This document shows positions 35,468 to 44,642 of a stretch of 64,000 bases of DNA, piece by piece; positions within the stretch are counted from its first letter, which is position 1, and the number at the start of each line of letters is the position of its first letter. Source of the DNA: Angelakisella massiliensis (GTDB taxonomy: Bacteria > Bacillota > Clostridia > Oscillospirales > Ruminococcaceae); the NCBI RefSeq assembly GCF_900104675.1, contig NZ_LT629945.1, positions 1,974,756-2,038,755 on the forward strand, read 5' to 3'. Position numbers and translations under genes: made by a program. The notes below the pieces were generated by a model. That model did no database searches. It worked only from the letters and a program-made list of their open reading frames with translations, and was not told the DNA's origin.

Positions 35468-36637
35468 ATGCATTTTTATACTAGTATTAACAATAATTAT
35501 TTGGCGAAGGCCCGCGTTTTGGCCAAATCTGTAAAACAGTATTGCAAGGATGCCAAATTTAGCTTAGTTTTATCAGATCGTGTGTTAGAAGACATTGATT
35601 GGTCAAAAGAACCATTTGATGAGATTATCACAGTAGATCAGTTAGGAATTCCAGTAAAGCATCTTTCACAATGGATTTATATTCATACTGTGGTAGAATT
35701 GTGTACAGCGGTTAAAGGACAGGCCTTGGTTAATTTCTTGGAAAAAGGATCAGATAAAGTAGTTTATTTGGACCCTGATATTGCAGTTTTTGATGATTTG
35801 CATGAAATGGAGCAACTTTTGGATCAATACGACGTGTTGTTGACTCCACATCAAACCATTCCTGAATCTACAGAACGGGACATTATTAATAATGAAATTT
35901 GTTCACTGAAACATGGTATTTATAATTTTGGTTTTTATGCAGTCCGAAATTCTCCTAATGGTCTTAAGTTTGCGCGGTGGTGGCGCGATCGTTTAGTAAA
36001 ATTTTGTTATGATGATATTCCGAATGGGCTTTTTACAGATCAAAGATGGGGAGATTTAGCTCCAGCGATGTTTGAGGGAATTCATATTTTGCGAGACCCA
36101 GGCTATAATGTTTCTACTTGGAACATAACAACCAGAACAGTAACGAAGGAAAAAGACGGGCGCTATTTTGTAAATGGTATGCCGCTGAAATTTTATCATT
36201 TTTCTGGTTTTGATTCTGGAAACCAGGAGATTATGTTGAATCTGCAGGGAAAAGGTAATCCTAATTTATATGAGTTGAGAGAATGGTATATTAAACGTCA
36301 GGATGAGGAAGGACAACAAACTTATTATACAATTCCATCGATTTATAATTTCTATGATAATGGAGAGAAGATTGCAAAAGAAGAACGACTGTTGATGAGA
36401 AAGCGTCAGGATTTGATGGATTATTTTGAAAACACAGACCCTGCTGTAGTGGAGCAGGAGCGCAGTTATTACAAATGGTATCGTCATGAAATGGCCGAAG
36501 AGATCGTTGCCCGTAATGAATATGAAAAAAAGATTCAGGATTTGCAGAATGAACTATCTGCTATATACAGATCTAGATCCTGGAAAGTTGCATTGAAATT
36601 ACAGAGAATTGCAGCCAAACTCAGAGGGGAAAAATAA
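35468..36637 (+). CDS. GT-A type glycosyltransferase
   Basis: A 389-aa cytoplasmic enzyme. It starts MHFYTSINNNYLAKARVL, and VVYLDPDIAVFDD carries the DxD metal site; NFGFYAVRNS and TDQRWGDL lie in the acceptor region. It is most like family-8-style or other uncharacterised transferases of surface-glycan loci. The C-terminal end (about 345-389) is a predicted coiled coil ending in RSRSWKVALKLQRI, a tail also found on other locus transferases. Start at ATG 35468 after GGGAGA. Confidence 0.78.
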   Translation: MHFYTSINNNYLAKARVLAKSVKQYCKDAKFSLVLSDRVLEDIDWSKEPFDEIITVDQLGIPVKHLSQWIYIHTVVELCTAVKGQALVNFLEKGSDKVVYLDPDIAVFDDLHEMEQLLDQYDVLLTPHQTIPESTERDIINNEICSLKHGIYNFGFYAVRNSPNGLKFARWWRDRLVKFCYDDIPNGLFTDQRWGDLAPAMFEGIHILRDPGYNVSTWNITTRTVTKEKDGRYFVNGMPLKFYHFSGFDSGNQEIMLNLQGKGNPNLYELREWYIKRQDEEGQQTYYTIPSIYNFYDNGEKIAKEERLLMRKRQDLMDYFENTDPAVVEQERSYYKWYRHEMAEEIVARNEYEKKIQDLQNELSAIYRSRSWKVALKLQRIAAKLRGEK

Positions 36638-36681
36638 AGCACCTTAGGATAGGAATTAAAGAGGAAGAGAGAGGATATTAG

Positions 36682-39351
36682 GTGAATAGCTGCCAGCAAC
36701 AGCTTACAATAATTATTCCCGTATATAATGCGTATGAAAGCCTTGTATTATGTGTTGATAGTGTGCTTGCACATACGGATATTTCCGAAACGAAGTTAAT
36801 AATCATCGATGATAAAAGTACTGATTCAAGGATAGCTGCTTTTTTGAAACAAGTGAAGAAAGCTCACTGTGAAATCATTTTGTTGAGCAATGAAGAGAAT
36901 TTAGGATTTGCAGCTACTGTGAACCGAGCAGTCGAGCGAGCAACGGGGGATATTATTTTGCTCAACTCGGACACAATCGTTACTGATGGCTGGGTTGAAG
37001 GGCTTTGTCAGGCAGCATATTCAGACCCGTCTGTAGGAACGGTAACTCCAATGAGCAACAATGCTTCCCATTGTACAATTCCGCTTTCTCAGGCAGAAGA
37101 TCACATTTCTATAGAGCGTTTGGGTCAGAAACTTCACCAAATCAGCTTTAGGGAAAGACCGGAAATTGGGGTAGGAGTTGGCTTTTGTCTGTATATACGT
37201 CGGCAGGTGTGGGAAGAAACCGGAGTGTTCGATGCCCAGGCTTATCGAAAAGGTTATGGGGAAGAAGTGGATTTTTGCCTAAGAAGTCAACAGCTGGGGT
37301 ATCGCCATATTTTGTGCGATGATGTTTTTATCTATCATAAAGGTACTGCATCCTTTACTGAAAAAGAAAAAAATTCAAATTTATCCTCTAGCAGTCAAAT
37401 TCTATATAAAAAATATGGGACGCAAATGGAGAAAACGCTTGAATTGGCGGAAAATGTACAGAATTTTGATTGGGTACATAATGCACAGCTCTATCTGTCA
37501 ATGGAGAATGGAAAAAAAAATATATTGTATTTGATACAGGCGGATTTTCGGCCTGATGCACAAAACAATATAGGTGGCACACAATTCCATGTCAAAGATT
37601 TGGTGATGGGTCTAAAACAGGAATACAATGTTTTTGTTGCTGCCAGAGATGGGGATTATCTGAGATTAACAGCTTATATTGGTCAAAAGCAGTTTTCTTT
37701 TAAGTTCTATATAGGCAGGGTTTCGGCTTATCCTATTTATTATCATAAGTCGTTTGAAACTTTATATAAAGACATACTTAGTGCTTTTGAGATTGACTTG
37801 GTCCATATTCATCATACTTATTCTTTGACTTTGGATTTATATCGTGTTACAAAAGCCCGAAAAATTCCACTCATTGCTACTTTGCATGACTTTTATACAA
37901 TATGCCCCTCCATTAAACTTTTGGAGAATGATGAAAGACTATGTATTGGAAAAACTAATCCAGAACATTGCCAGCAGTGCCTTCAAAAGTTGTTTCATAT
38001 TAATTCTGATATTAATTTTTTAGAAAAATGGCGAAAAGAGCATTTGGAAGTTCTGGAATCTTGCGATTTATTGATAACGCCTTCTGAAAATGCAAAAAAC
38101 ATTTTTGCTTATTATTATCCTAGTTTGAAAGAAAAAATTCGAGTAATTGAGCATGGGTATGATTGTCCTGAGCGAATCTCAGCCTTTTATTCGCGATTTT
38201 CACAGAATGAACAGCTTCGTTTTCATATAGAATCTCCACAAGAGCAAATACAAAAAGGAAAAATTTGGGGTTGGTGTTACCTGGAAAATGTAGAAAGCAG
38301 CAACTCACGGTTATTCCTCGTTCTTTCTTGTGATGAAGAGCGGCTTGTAGTGCCTGTTTCAATTAGCGTACGGGAAGACCTGGCAGTTGTTGATCGTCGT
38401 TATCGCTATAGTGGGTTTTCAATCCATCTTCCCCCAAATAGTCTCCATTTAGGAACATGGACTTTACGCATGGCAGTGCAAAATAAAGAGACTTTTATAA
38501 TTTCTAGTAGTTGTTTCCAGTTTCAGATAACGCACTCAGCCAAAACAAAATTATTTAATGTAGCATTTATTGGTGGTTTGAATGTCGCGAAAGGTAGTCA
38601 GATTGCCTATTCTATGATTAAACAAGGGAACAAACATATAAACTGGTTTATTTTCGGAGGAATAGGAGATCGGGATCTGGCTTATTTGCAACAGGAAAAT
38701 CTTTTTAAAACCAACTGGTATCGCCGGGAAGATTTACATGATTTGTTTGAGTTATACCAAATTGATTTGGTTTGCATTTTACCCATATGGCCGGAGACTT
38801 TTTGCTATACACTTTCTGAGGCAGTAGTCTGTGGCAGGCCAGTATTGGTGACGGATCTGGGAGCGTTGGCTGACCGTGTCAAAGAAATGAAATGCGGTTG
38901 GATTGTTCCACATGATGCCACTACGCAGGAGATTTTACATCAGGTAGATAAAATTCGCCTGAATCCTGAAATGCTGGAGCAGATGACAGATCACGTTAAG
39001 AATTTGCGGCATAAAACAATTTCTCAAATGACAGGGGATTATCAATTACTATATCAGCGTTTTGATAATGTGGAAACGCAGAATAAAGGGCATTTATTTG
39101 ATGCGAGGCGGATCTATCAAGGATATTTGTTGGGTGAAAGAATAGAAGGAAAAGCGAAAATTGACAGTCAATTCAATGCGGAGCTGGAGAATCATGTGGA
39201 AGAATTGGAAAGAGAGCTTCAAAGCATTCGGAATTCTACCGGTTATAAGGCGGTGCTGGCTTTTCGTCGCATGAAAATTCCTTTCAAGCGTCAATTAAAA
39301 GTATTGATGTTCCGTTGTTACCAATTGCTGAGGAAATGGAATCGCGTGTAA
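36682..39351 (+). CDS. Bifunctional glycosyltransferase: GT2 fused to GT4 with an inserted beta domain
   Basis: An 889-aa protein. Residues about 1-255 are a family 2 transferase (TIIIPVYNAYESL, ILLNSDT, EEVDFCLRSQQLGY). From about 280 a GT-B family 4 transferase begins (VHIHHTYSL, LHDFYTICPS). It is interrupted at about 500-640 by a beta-rich domain (GKIWGWCYLE, VREDLAVVDRRYRYSGFSIHLP) and resumes with FNVAFIGGLNVAKGS and the donor-site region LPIWPETFCYTLSEAV. A coiled-coil tail ends the chain. The GTG start at 36682 is preceded by GAGAGAGG. It probably adds two successive sugars. Confidence 0.82.
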   Translation: MNSCQQQLTIIIPVYNAYESLVLCVDSVLAHTDISETKLIIIDDKSTDSRIAAFLKQVKKAHCEIILLSNEENLGFAATVNRAVERATGDIILLNSDTIVTDGWVEGLCQAAYSDPSVGTVTPMSNNASHCTIPLSQAEDHISIERLGQKLHQISFRERPEIGVGVGFCLYIRRQVWEETGVFDAQAYRKGYGEEVDFCLRSQQLGYRHILCDDVFIYHKGTASFTEKEKNSNLSSSSQILYKKYGTQMEKTLELAENVQNFDWVHNAQLYLSMENGKKNILYLIQADFRPDAQNNIGGTQFHVKDLVMGLKQEYNVFVAARDGDYLRLTAYIGQKQFSFKFYIGRVSAYPIYYHKSFETLYKDILSAFEIDLVHIHHTYSLTLDLYRVTKARKIPLIATLHDFYTICPSIKLLENDERLCIGKTNPEHCQQCLQKLFHINSDINFLEKWRKEHLEVLESCDLLITPSENAKNIFAYYYPSLKEKIRVIEHGYDCPERISAFYSRFSQNEQLRFHIESPQEQIQKGKIWGWCYLENVESSNSRLFLVLSCDEERLVVPVSISVREDLAVVDRRYRYSGFSIHLPPNSLHLGTWTLRMAVQNKETFIISSSCFQFQITHSAKTKLFNVAFIGGLNVAKGSQIAYSMIKQGNKHINWFIFGGIGDRDLAYLQQENLFKTNWYRREDLHDLFELYQIDLVCILPIWPETFCYTLSEAVVCGRPVLVTDLGALADRVKEMKCGWIVPHDATTQEILHQVDKIRLNPEMLEQMTDHVKNLRHKTISQMTGDYQLLYQRFDNVETQNKGHLFDARRIYQGYLLGERIEGKAKIDSQFNAELENHVEELERELQSIRNSTGYKAVLAFRRMKIPFKRQLKVLMFRCYQLLRKWNRV

Positions 39352-39365
39352 AACAGGAGAGTTGT

Positions 39366-40142
39366 ATGGAAGAGCGAGAAAGAGAATGTGGAGGTATTAT
39401 TTTCGTTCAGGGAAAAGCAAATCAATTACCTGACAATGACTTTAACGGTAAGCTCAACATTCGAATCAAAGGTAACGAAAATATTATTTTAATTGATCCA
39501 AGTGTAGTTATTGACGAAGAGCTGAATATTTTTATAGAAGGGAGTAGGAATTGTGTTTTAATTGGTGAAAACACTACAATTGTTCAAATGACGATTTCTA
39601 TGGCTGAGGATGGCCATAAAATTAGCATTGGAAAAGATTGTATGATCAGTAGTTGTGTGGAGTTGCTAACATCAGATTTTCATTCGATTATCGATAAAGA
39701 GACGGGAGTTCGCGTCAATCCTGGAGCGGATATTATTGTGGAAGATCATGTATGGATTTGCAGACATACACAGCTCTTAAAAGGTTCAGTGGTTCATGAA
39801 GGAGCGGTTGTTGCAGCAGGGGCGTTGGTCAGCGGTGTGATACCTTCCGGTGTGGTTTCCAATGGGCGAAAAGTGCTGAGAAGCGAAATATCTTGGGACA
39901 GAGAATTACGGAAAATACCCTGGGCTGCTCCTATGCAAATTGACGGCGATACCTACATAGATACCCCATCGGATTTGCAGTACAATATTGAGTTGGTAAA
40001 GCCGTTGAAGGTTTCCGGTAAAGATTGCACCTATTGCAAAGGATGGGCGCTTTGCGCTCCGGGAGAGAAAGTATTATTGAAGTGTACCCCCCCCCCCCCG
40101 AGGGAGTGTTCGTGGCGAAACAATATTATCGCCAGGATATAG
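39366..40142 (+). CDS. Left-handed beta-helix acyltransferase, prematurely ended after a poly-C tract
   Basis: A 258-aa protein as it stands. After ATG 39366 (ACAGGAGAG upstream) come hexapeptide-like repeats (NIIIRID-type turns, IGENTTI, ISIGKDCMISS) and the acetyltransferase-like VEDHVWICRHTQLLKGS and GAVVAAGALVSG. It would O-acetylate or otherwise acylate a sugar. After CT comes a run of prolines from 13 C's, then out-of-frame sequence and a stop at 40142. The natural C-terminus appears to continue in another frame to 40309. The present state may be phase-OFF, or the C count may be a sequencing error. Confidence 0.8.
   Translation: MEERERECGGIIFVQGKANQLPDNDFNGKLNIRIKGNENIILIDPSVVIDEELNIFIEGSRNCVLIGENTTIVQMTISMAEDGHKISIGKDCMISSCVELLTSDFHSIIDKETGVRVNPGADIIVEDHVWICRHTQLLKGSVVHEGAVVAAGALVSGVIPSGVVSNGRKVLRSEISWDRELRKIPWAAPMQIDGDTYIDTPSDLQYNIELVKPLKVSGKDCTYCKGWALCAPGEKVLLKCTPPPPRECSWRNNIIARI
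40087..40099 (+). repeat. Homopolymer tract of 13 C
   Basis: Thirteen consecutive C bases within coding sequence. With 13, the acyltransferase ends early; with 14 or 11, the frame would join the downstream frame to 40309. Tracts of this length are typical slipped-strand mispairing sites. Confidence 0.9.
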
Positions 40143-40309
40143 TTGATTATTTTGGATTGGAAACAGAACCTGATACAGGATGGGAAATACTATTGCCCAT
40201 TGCGATCCGTGATTTGCGCCAAGTGTCAATTTTGGTTGGTGCAGAAGAAAAATATAGTCAACGGGAGATCACGCACTTTTTTATTCAGGATGAAATTTTA
40301 CCGGTTTAA
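40100..40309 (+). pseudogene. Out-of-frame C-terminal beta domain of the acyltransferase
   Basis: In the frame shifted relative to 39366-40099, about 70 codons (EGVFVAKQYYRQDIVDYFGL and on to QDEILPV) form a clean coding stretch without its own start signal. RQDIVDYF...GWEILLP resembles RQDVADYF...GFRYGLP in the protein at 41767 and REDLAVV...GFSIHLP in the one at 36682. So this is the acyltransferase's own accessory domain, expressed only when the poly-C tract has the right length. Confidence 0.75.
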
Positions 40310-40337
40310 CAGTTGATGCGAAAGAAGGGTCAGAAGA

Positions 40338-41777
40338 TTGATTAGGAAGAAAATATCGTGGTCGGAACTGGGAATGGCGGTTTTGACTGTGATGGTAACG
40401 GCAGCATATCCGTGGATTTTTTTATATGCTTCCAATATTAAAGAGGTTTCCTTGACAGATATTTTGTTTCCCATGGCAGAATTGATGTTGTGGGGAGTGG
40501 TGCTTTTGGCACTTTTTTGGATTTGCAAAGTCCCATTGAGGAAAGCGGGCGTTCTATCCGCAATATTTCTTTTCTTATTTTATAACTATGCCTCACTGGA
40601 AAACGTAATCAGAAAGATATTGCCCTTCGCACGCTATTGGCATATTCTTCCCACAGTCTTATTGCTGTTTGTTGTGTTTGCTTGGTGGTTTACAGCAAAA
40701 GCGCCAAAACCCGTTGTGGAAATATCGCAAATGCTCGTTCCAATTTTATTCAGCGGCTTGGTTGTAATAAATATTATTACAGCGATCCCGGGCGGCATAC
40801 AAAAAATGAATGTGCGCGCAGACTCTCCTGATGAACTGCAAACAGATGAAGCAGTGCTGAAGGAAGAAAGTTCCACAGGAAACCAGCCGAACATTTACCT
40901 TCTCATTTTTGATGAGTATGCCAGCTTTCATCAATTGGAAGAATATTATGGCTATGACAATAAAGATTTCAGAGATTTTCTAACAGAACATAATTTTGTG
41001 GTTTCTGATGAATCGAGAAATGAATATCCGGTGACTAATATCGTTTTAACGAATATGTTGAACCTGGAATATGTTGTTGACTCAGGTACACCGGTTGCCG
41101 AGCAGGAAATGCTTAGAGAAACTCCTTATTTATATACATTTTTAAAGGAGAAAGGATATTCAATCAATGGTGTGGGAGATACAACATGGTTGGGCATTCC
41201 GAAAGAAGATTCGGCAGAAAAGGAAACAACATCTATAGAGGGATATACTTTGGAAACACTTTTTCTCCAAAAGAGCATGATGTATCCTTTGGCCAATGGC
41301 AATTCGGCGTCAGAAAGAGTGCAGATGGAAAAGTATTTGGTGGAAATGGATCATATGGTTCAAGTACCAAATACATCTCAATTTACGCTCTCGTATGTAA
41401 AATCTCCTCATCAACCGTTTTTGTTTGACGAGCATGGAGGAAATGTATCAGCCAGCGAATGGCACAATTGGGATCGTTTGGAAAATTATCTGGGACAATT
41501 AAAATATATTACAACCCTAATAGAAGATGCGGTAGATAATATTATGAAAGACGATCCGAATTCTGTCGTCATTATTTGTTCCGATCATGGCGCGAGAGGC
41601 GGCGGAAATGTAGATTTTCCCATAGAAGAAAAAGCAAGAATTCTGATGGCTTGTTATACACAGGGAACTCCCAACGAAAACTTGATGGATTTGTCTGGCG
41701 TTAATACGTTAAGAGCGATTTTGACACAGTTGGGACTTGGAAATTTTGATTTGTTGGAGGTCCCTTATGAGTATTAA
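40338..41777 (+). CDS. Membrane-bound sulfatase/alkaline-phosphatase-superfamily protein
   Basis: A 479-aa protein with about four to five membrane spans in the first 165 residues and a large outside domain. NIYLLIFDEYASF (metal Asp), PVTNIVLTNML (possible Thr nucleophile region), and VVIICSDHGARGGG (metal Asp/His) match the sulfatase fold. It resembles LtaS/phosphoethanolamine-transferase-like proteins in layout, so a transfer of a phosphoryl-linked group onto the glycan outside the cell is possible. TTG start at 40338, 8 bp after GAAGGG. It overlaps the next gene by 11 bp. Confidence 0.78.
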   Translation: MIRKKISWSELGMAVLTVMVTAAYPWIFLYASNIKEVSLTDILFPMAELMLWGVVLLALFWICKVPLRKAGVLSAIFLFLFYNYASLENVIRKILPFARYWHILPTVLLLFVVFAWWFTAKAPKPVVEISQMLVPILFSGLVVINIITAIPGGIQKMNVRADSPDELQTDEAVLKEESSTGNQPNIYLLIFDEYASFHQLEEYYGYDNKDFRDFLTEHNFVVSDESRNEYPVTNIVLTNMLNLEYVVDSGTPVAEQEMLRETPYLYTFLKEKGYSINGVGDTTWLGIPKEDSAEKETTSIEGYTLETLFLQKSMMYPLANGNSASERVQMEKYLVEMDHMVQVPNTSQFTLSYVKSPHQPFLFDEHGGNVSASEWHNWDRLENYLGQLKYITTLIEDAVDNIMKDDPNSVVIICSDHGARGGGNVDFPIEEKARILMACYTQGTPNENLMDLSGVNTLRAILTQLGLGNFDLLEVPYEY

Positions 41778-42657
41778 AAAGAAAGTTTTTTTGGCAAGTG
41801 GGATTATTGCTTTTGTGGCGTATTTGCTGTGTTCCAACAGCATAATTTCCAATTTCTTTTTTAACACACCTTTGCACCCTGTTGAGTTCAATACCCTGAG
41901 CTCTACAAAAACGGGGAAATATGATTTTTCCCAAGAGTACCTTGGCGGAATTGCTGACGAATATGTCACAAGCGGATGGGCCTTTTGTGAAAGTGAAGAT
42001 CCCCAAGATGCAAAACCTGTATCGATTATATTTAAAAATCCCAATGGCAGTTATGCGGTAACAGCGAATACTGTGTGGACCCTTGAAGATAGTGTGATAT
42101 TTGGGGAAAAGAGTGATCGCACATTTCGCTATGCTCATGATGCTTCTCTTGTTCAGTTGCCAACTGGAGTTTATGATTTATATCTTTACTGCCAGGAAAA
42201 TGAAAATGATACGATGCTCATCAACCTTAATTTGAGAATGGAGAAAGATGGAACTTCATTTTTACAGAGTAATGCCTCTGAGCAGATGAAACAACAATTT
42301 GAAAAAATTCAAAGTGATGATGTTTCCCTTAATATGAGTTCCACGATGGAAGTAGCAGAGGATTTCGTTACAGGACGTGGCTGGATCTTTTTGGAAGGGC
42401 AGGATACGTTGCATCAAAATGTTTATGTAACGGTTTATTGCGACGGAAAAGAAGATACCTATTGGGCACAATCTGTAAGCAGACAGGATGTTGCTGATTA
42501 TTTTGATAATCCACAATATCTTTATGCTGGTTTCAGATATGGGCTTCCAGCTGAAAAATATGCGGGAAAAACCATCACAGTGGAAGCAATCGTTGAAATA
42601 GACGGTGCATATTACACCAGCGGACGCACAGTGGAAGTGCAGGTGCCTGAAGCGTAA
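41767..42657 (+). CDS. Membrane-anchored extracytoplasmic protein with two beta-rich domains
   Basis: A 296-aa protein: one N-terminal transmembrane anchor (about 6-25), then two related beta-rich domains. The first begins near YVTSGWAFCESEDPQDAKPV, the second near FVTGRGWIFLEGQDTLHQNV and ends with RQDVADYF...GFRYGLP. Related segments occur in the GT2-GT4 fusion and in the acyltransferase tail of this locus. No catalytic motif is seen, so glycan binding or scaffolding is the likeliest role. GGAGG precedes ATG 41767, and the gene overlaps the sulfatase-like gene. Confidence 0.72.
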   Translation: MSIKKKVFLASGIIAFVAYLLCSNSIISNFFFNTPLHPVEFNTLSSTKTGKYDFSQEYLGGIADEYVTSGWAFCESEDPQDAKPVSIIFKNPNGSYAVTANTVWTLEDSVIFGEKSDRTFRYAHDASLVQLPTGVYDLYLYCQENENDTMLINLNLRMEKDGTSFLQSNASEQMKQQFEKIQSDDVSLNMSSTMEVAEDFVTGRGWIFLEGQDTLHQNVYVTVYCDGKEDTYWAQSVSRQDVADYFDNPQYLYAGFRYGLPAEKYAGKTITVEAIVEIDGAYYTSGRTVEVQVPEA

Positions 42658-42695
42658 ATTTTGATTAAACGGTAAAGGAAGATGAAGAGATCACA

Positions 42696-44597
42696 ATGGG
42701 TTATATAACGGAATTGCTGGGTATCCCATTAGGAGCGCTATTATCTGTATGCTTTCTGGCTGTACGGAATTATGGAATTGCGATTGCAGTATTTACTGCG
42801 CTGACAAAAGTCATCCTTTTCCCCGTCTCCATGTGGGTCCAGCGCAATAGTATCAAAATGGTTCAGCTCACCCCCGAACTGAACCAACTGAAGCTGAAAT
42901 ACTATGGTGACAAAGATACCATTGCCGAAGAGACACAGGTTCTTTATAAGCGGGAAAACTACCATCCCCTGGCCAGCACCATTCCGATGTTCATCCAGCT
43001 GATCCTCCTCATCGGTGTGATCGGCGCCGTACGGGGGATGCTGGAGGGAGAAGACAACACCATACTGGTTCAAATTCCCTCAGAGGTTGGAGGAGCCGCT
43101 TTACTGATGCCGTTGGCAGCCGGTGGAGCAGCATTGCTGTTGGGCCTGGCACAAAACCATCTGAATCCTCTTCAAAGAGAACAGGGAAAAGCAGAGCAGT
43201 GGATGACCAATGGTTTTTCTATTGCTATCTCACTGGTGCTGGGTGCCTTTGTCCCCTTGGGTGTGGGCATTTACTGGATTTGCAGCAATCTCTTCACCAT
43301 TCTCCAACAGATTATACTGAATACCGTGATTCCCCCAAAAAAGTACATCGACTATGAGGCGCTGGAGAAAAGCCGTCAGGAGCTGGCGAAGATTTCGTCT
43401 TTGGGTGGTAAACGCTCCAAGGAGGAAAAGCAAAGGGAAAAAGCGGATTACAAGCGCTTTTTCTCCATTGCAAATAAGCATTTGGTGTTTTATTCGGAGC
43501 GGAGTGGGTTCTATAAATACTTTGAGAACGTGATCGACTATCTGCTGAACCATTCCAATGTCACCATCCACTATATCACCAGCGATCCCAAGGATGCAAT
43601 TTTCCAGAAGGCGGCGGAGCAGCCGCGTATCAAACCGTATTACATTGGTGAAAGACGTCTCATTACCTTGATGATGAAGATGGATGCGGACATGGTGGTT
43701 ATGACCATGACGGATCTGGAAAACTTCCATATCAAACGCAGCTATATTCGGAAGGACGCCGAATACGTCTATATGTTCCACGCCCCTCTCAGTTTTATTA
43801 TGACATTGCGGGATGGTGCGTTGGATCACTATGATACCATTTTCTGCACAGGAAAGGGACAGGTAGAGGAAATTCGGAAAAGTGAGGAAATTTACCATCT
43901 TCCACAGAAAAAAATTATTGAATGTGGTTATGGCGTAATCGAGAATATGCGGAAGCATTATCTGGAAAATGAGGCGCGTTACAAAAATCAGGAAGTCAAA
44001 AAGATTCTGATTGCGCCGTCCTGGCAGGAAGATAATATTCTGGACAGTTGTCTGGATCAGATTTTGCAATCATCCCTTCGTGATGGTTGGCAGATCATAG
44101 TCCGTCCTCACCCGGAATATGTCAAGCGTTATGGCGCCAGATGGAATGTACTACTGGAAAAGTATAAAGATATTCCTGAAAGCTGCCTGATTCTTCAAAC
44201 AGATTTCTCTTCCAATGAAACTGTGTACAGTGCTGATGTTTTGGTAAGCGACTGGTCTGGTATTGCCTTTGAATATGCTTTTGCCACCAGGAAGCCGGTT
44301 TTGTCCATTAATACACCGATGAAGGTATCCAATCCAAACTATGCAAAAGTCATTCCTCAGCCCCTCAACCTTACACTGCGGAGCGAAATCGGCGTTCAGC
44401 TGGAGCCTGATGCGGCTGACCAAGCGGGAAGGGTCTTGGCTGAAATGTTGGATCATGCAGAAGATTATGAGCGGAAAATTGCACAGCTTACCGATGAATA
44501 CCTTTACAATATGGGAAAAAGCGGGGAGATTGGAGGCGCTTATATTCTCCAAAGCCTGCAGAAAAAGATCCAGAGCAGGAAAAACAGCGGCCAGTAA
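42696..44597 (+). CDS. YidC/Oxa1-like membrane domain fused to a TagF/CDP-glycerol glycerophosphotransferase-like domain
   Basis: A 633-aa fusion. Residues 1-215 follow the YidC/Oxa1 plan: a short N-terminal span, ALTKVILFPVSMWVQRNSIKM and LTPELNQLKLKYYGD, then further spans (PMFIQLILLIGVIGA, IAISLVLGAFVPLGVGIYW). The groove position usually held by Arg appears to be Lys38. After a charged linker (about 220-255), residues about 258-630 show the GT-B transferase motifs of TagB/TagF proteins: MFHAPLS, APSWQ (440-444), RPHPE (470-474), VSDWSG (517-522). Placed beside phosphonate-activation genes, it may transfer a phosphonate from its CMP form to the glycan at the membrane. Confidence 0.85.
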   Translation: MGYITELLGIPLGALLSVCFLAVRNYGIAIAVFTALTKVILFPVSMWVQRNSIKMVQLTPELNQLKLKYYGDKDTIAEETQVLYKRENYHPLASTIPMFIQLILLIGVIGAVRGMLEGEDNTILVQIPSEVGGAALLMPLAAGGAALLLGLAQNHLNPLQREQGKAEQWMTNGFSIAISLVLGAFVPLGVGIYWICSNLFTILQQIILNTVIPPKKYIDYEALEKSRQELAKISSLGGKRSKEEKQREKADYKRFFSIANKHLVFYSERSGFYKYFENVIDYLLNHSNVTIHYITSDPKDAIFQKAAEQPRIKPYYIGERRLITLMMKMDADMVVMTMTDLENFHIKRSYIRKDAEYVYMFHAPLSFIMTLRDGALDHYDTIFCTGKGQVEEIRKSEEIYHLPQKKIIECGYGVIENMRKHYLENEARYKNQEVKKILIAPSWQEDNILDSCLDQILQSSLRDGWQIIVRPHPEYVKRYGARWNVLLEKYKDIPESCLILQTDFSSNETVYSADVLVSDWSGIAFEYAFATRKPVLSINTPMKVSNPNYAKVIPQPLNLTLRSEIGVQLEPDAADQAGRVLAEMLDHAEDYERKIAQLTDEYLYNMGKSGEIGGAYILQSLQKKIQSRKNSGQ

Positions 44598-44642
44598 GCA
44601 TGCTTGTGTTCAAAGATAGAAGAAAAGCGAGGAAATAGAATT

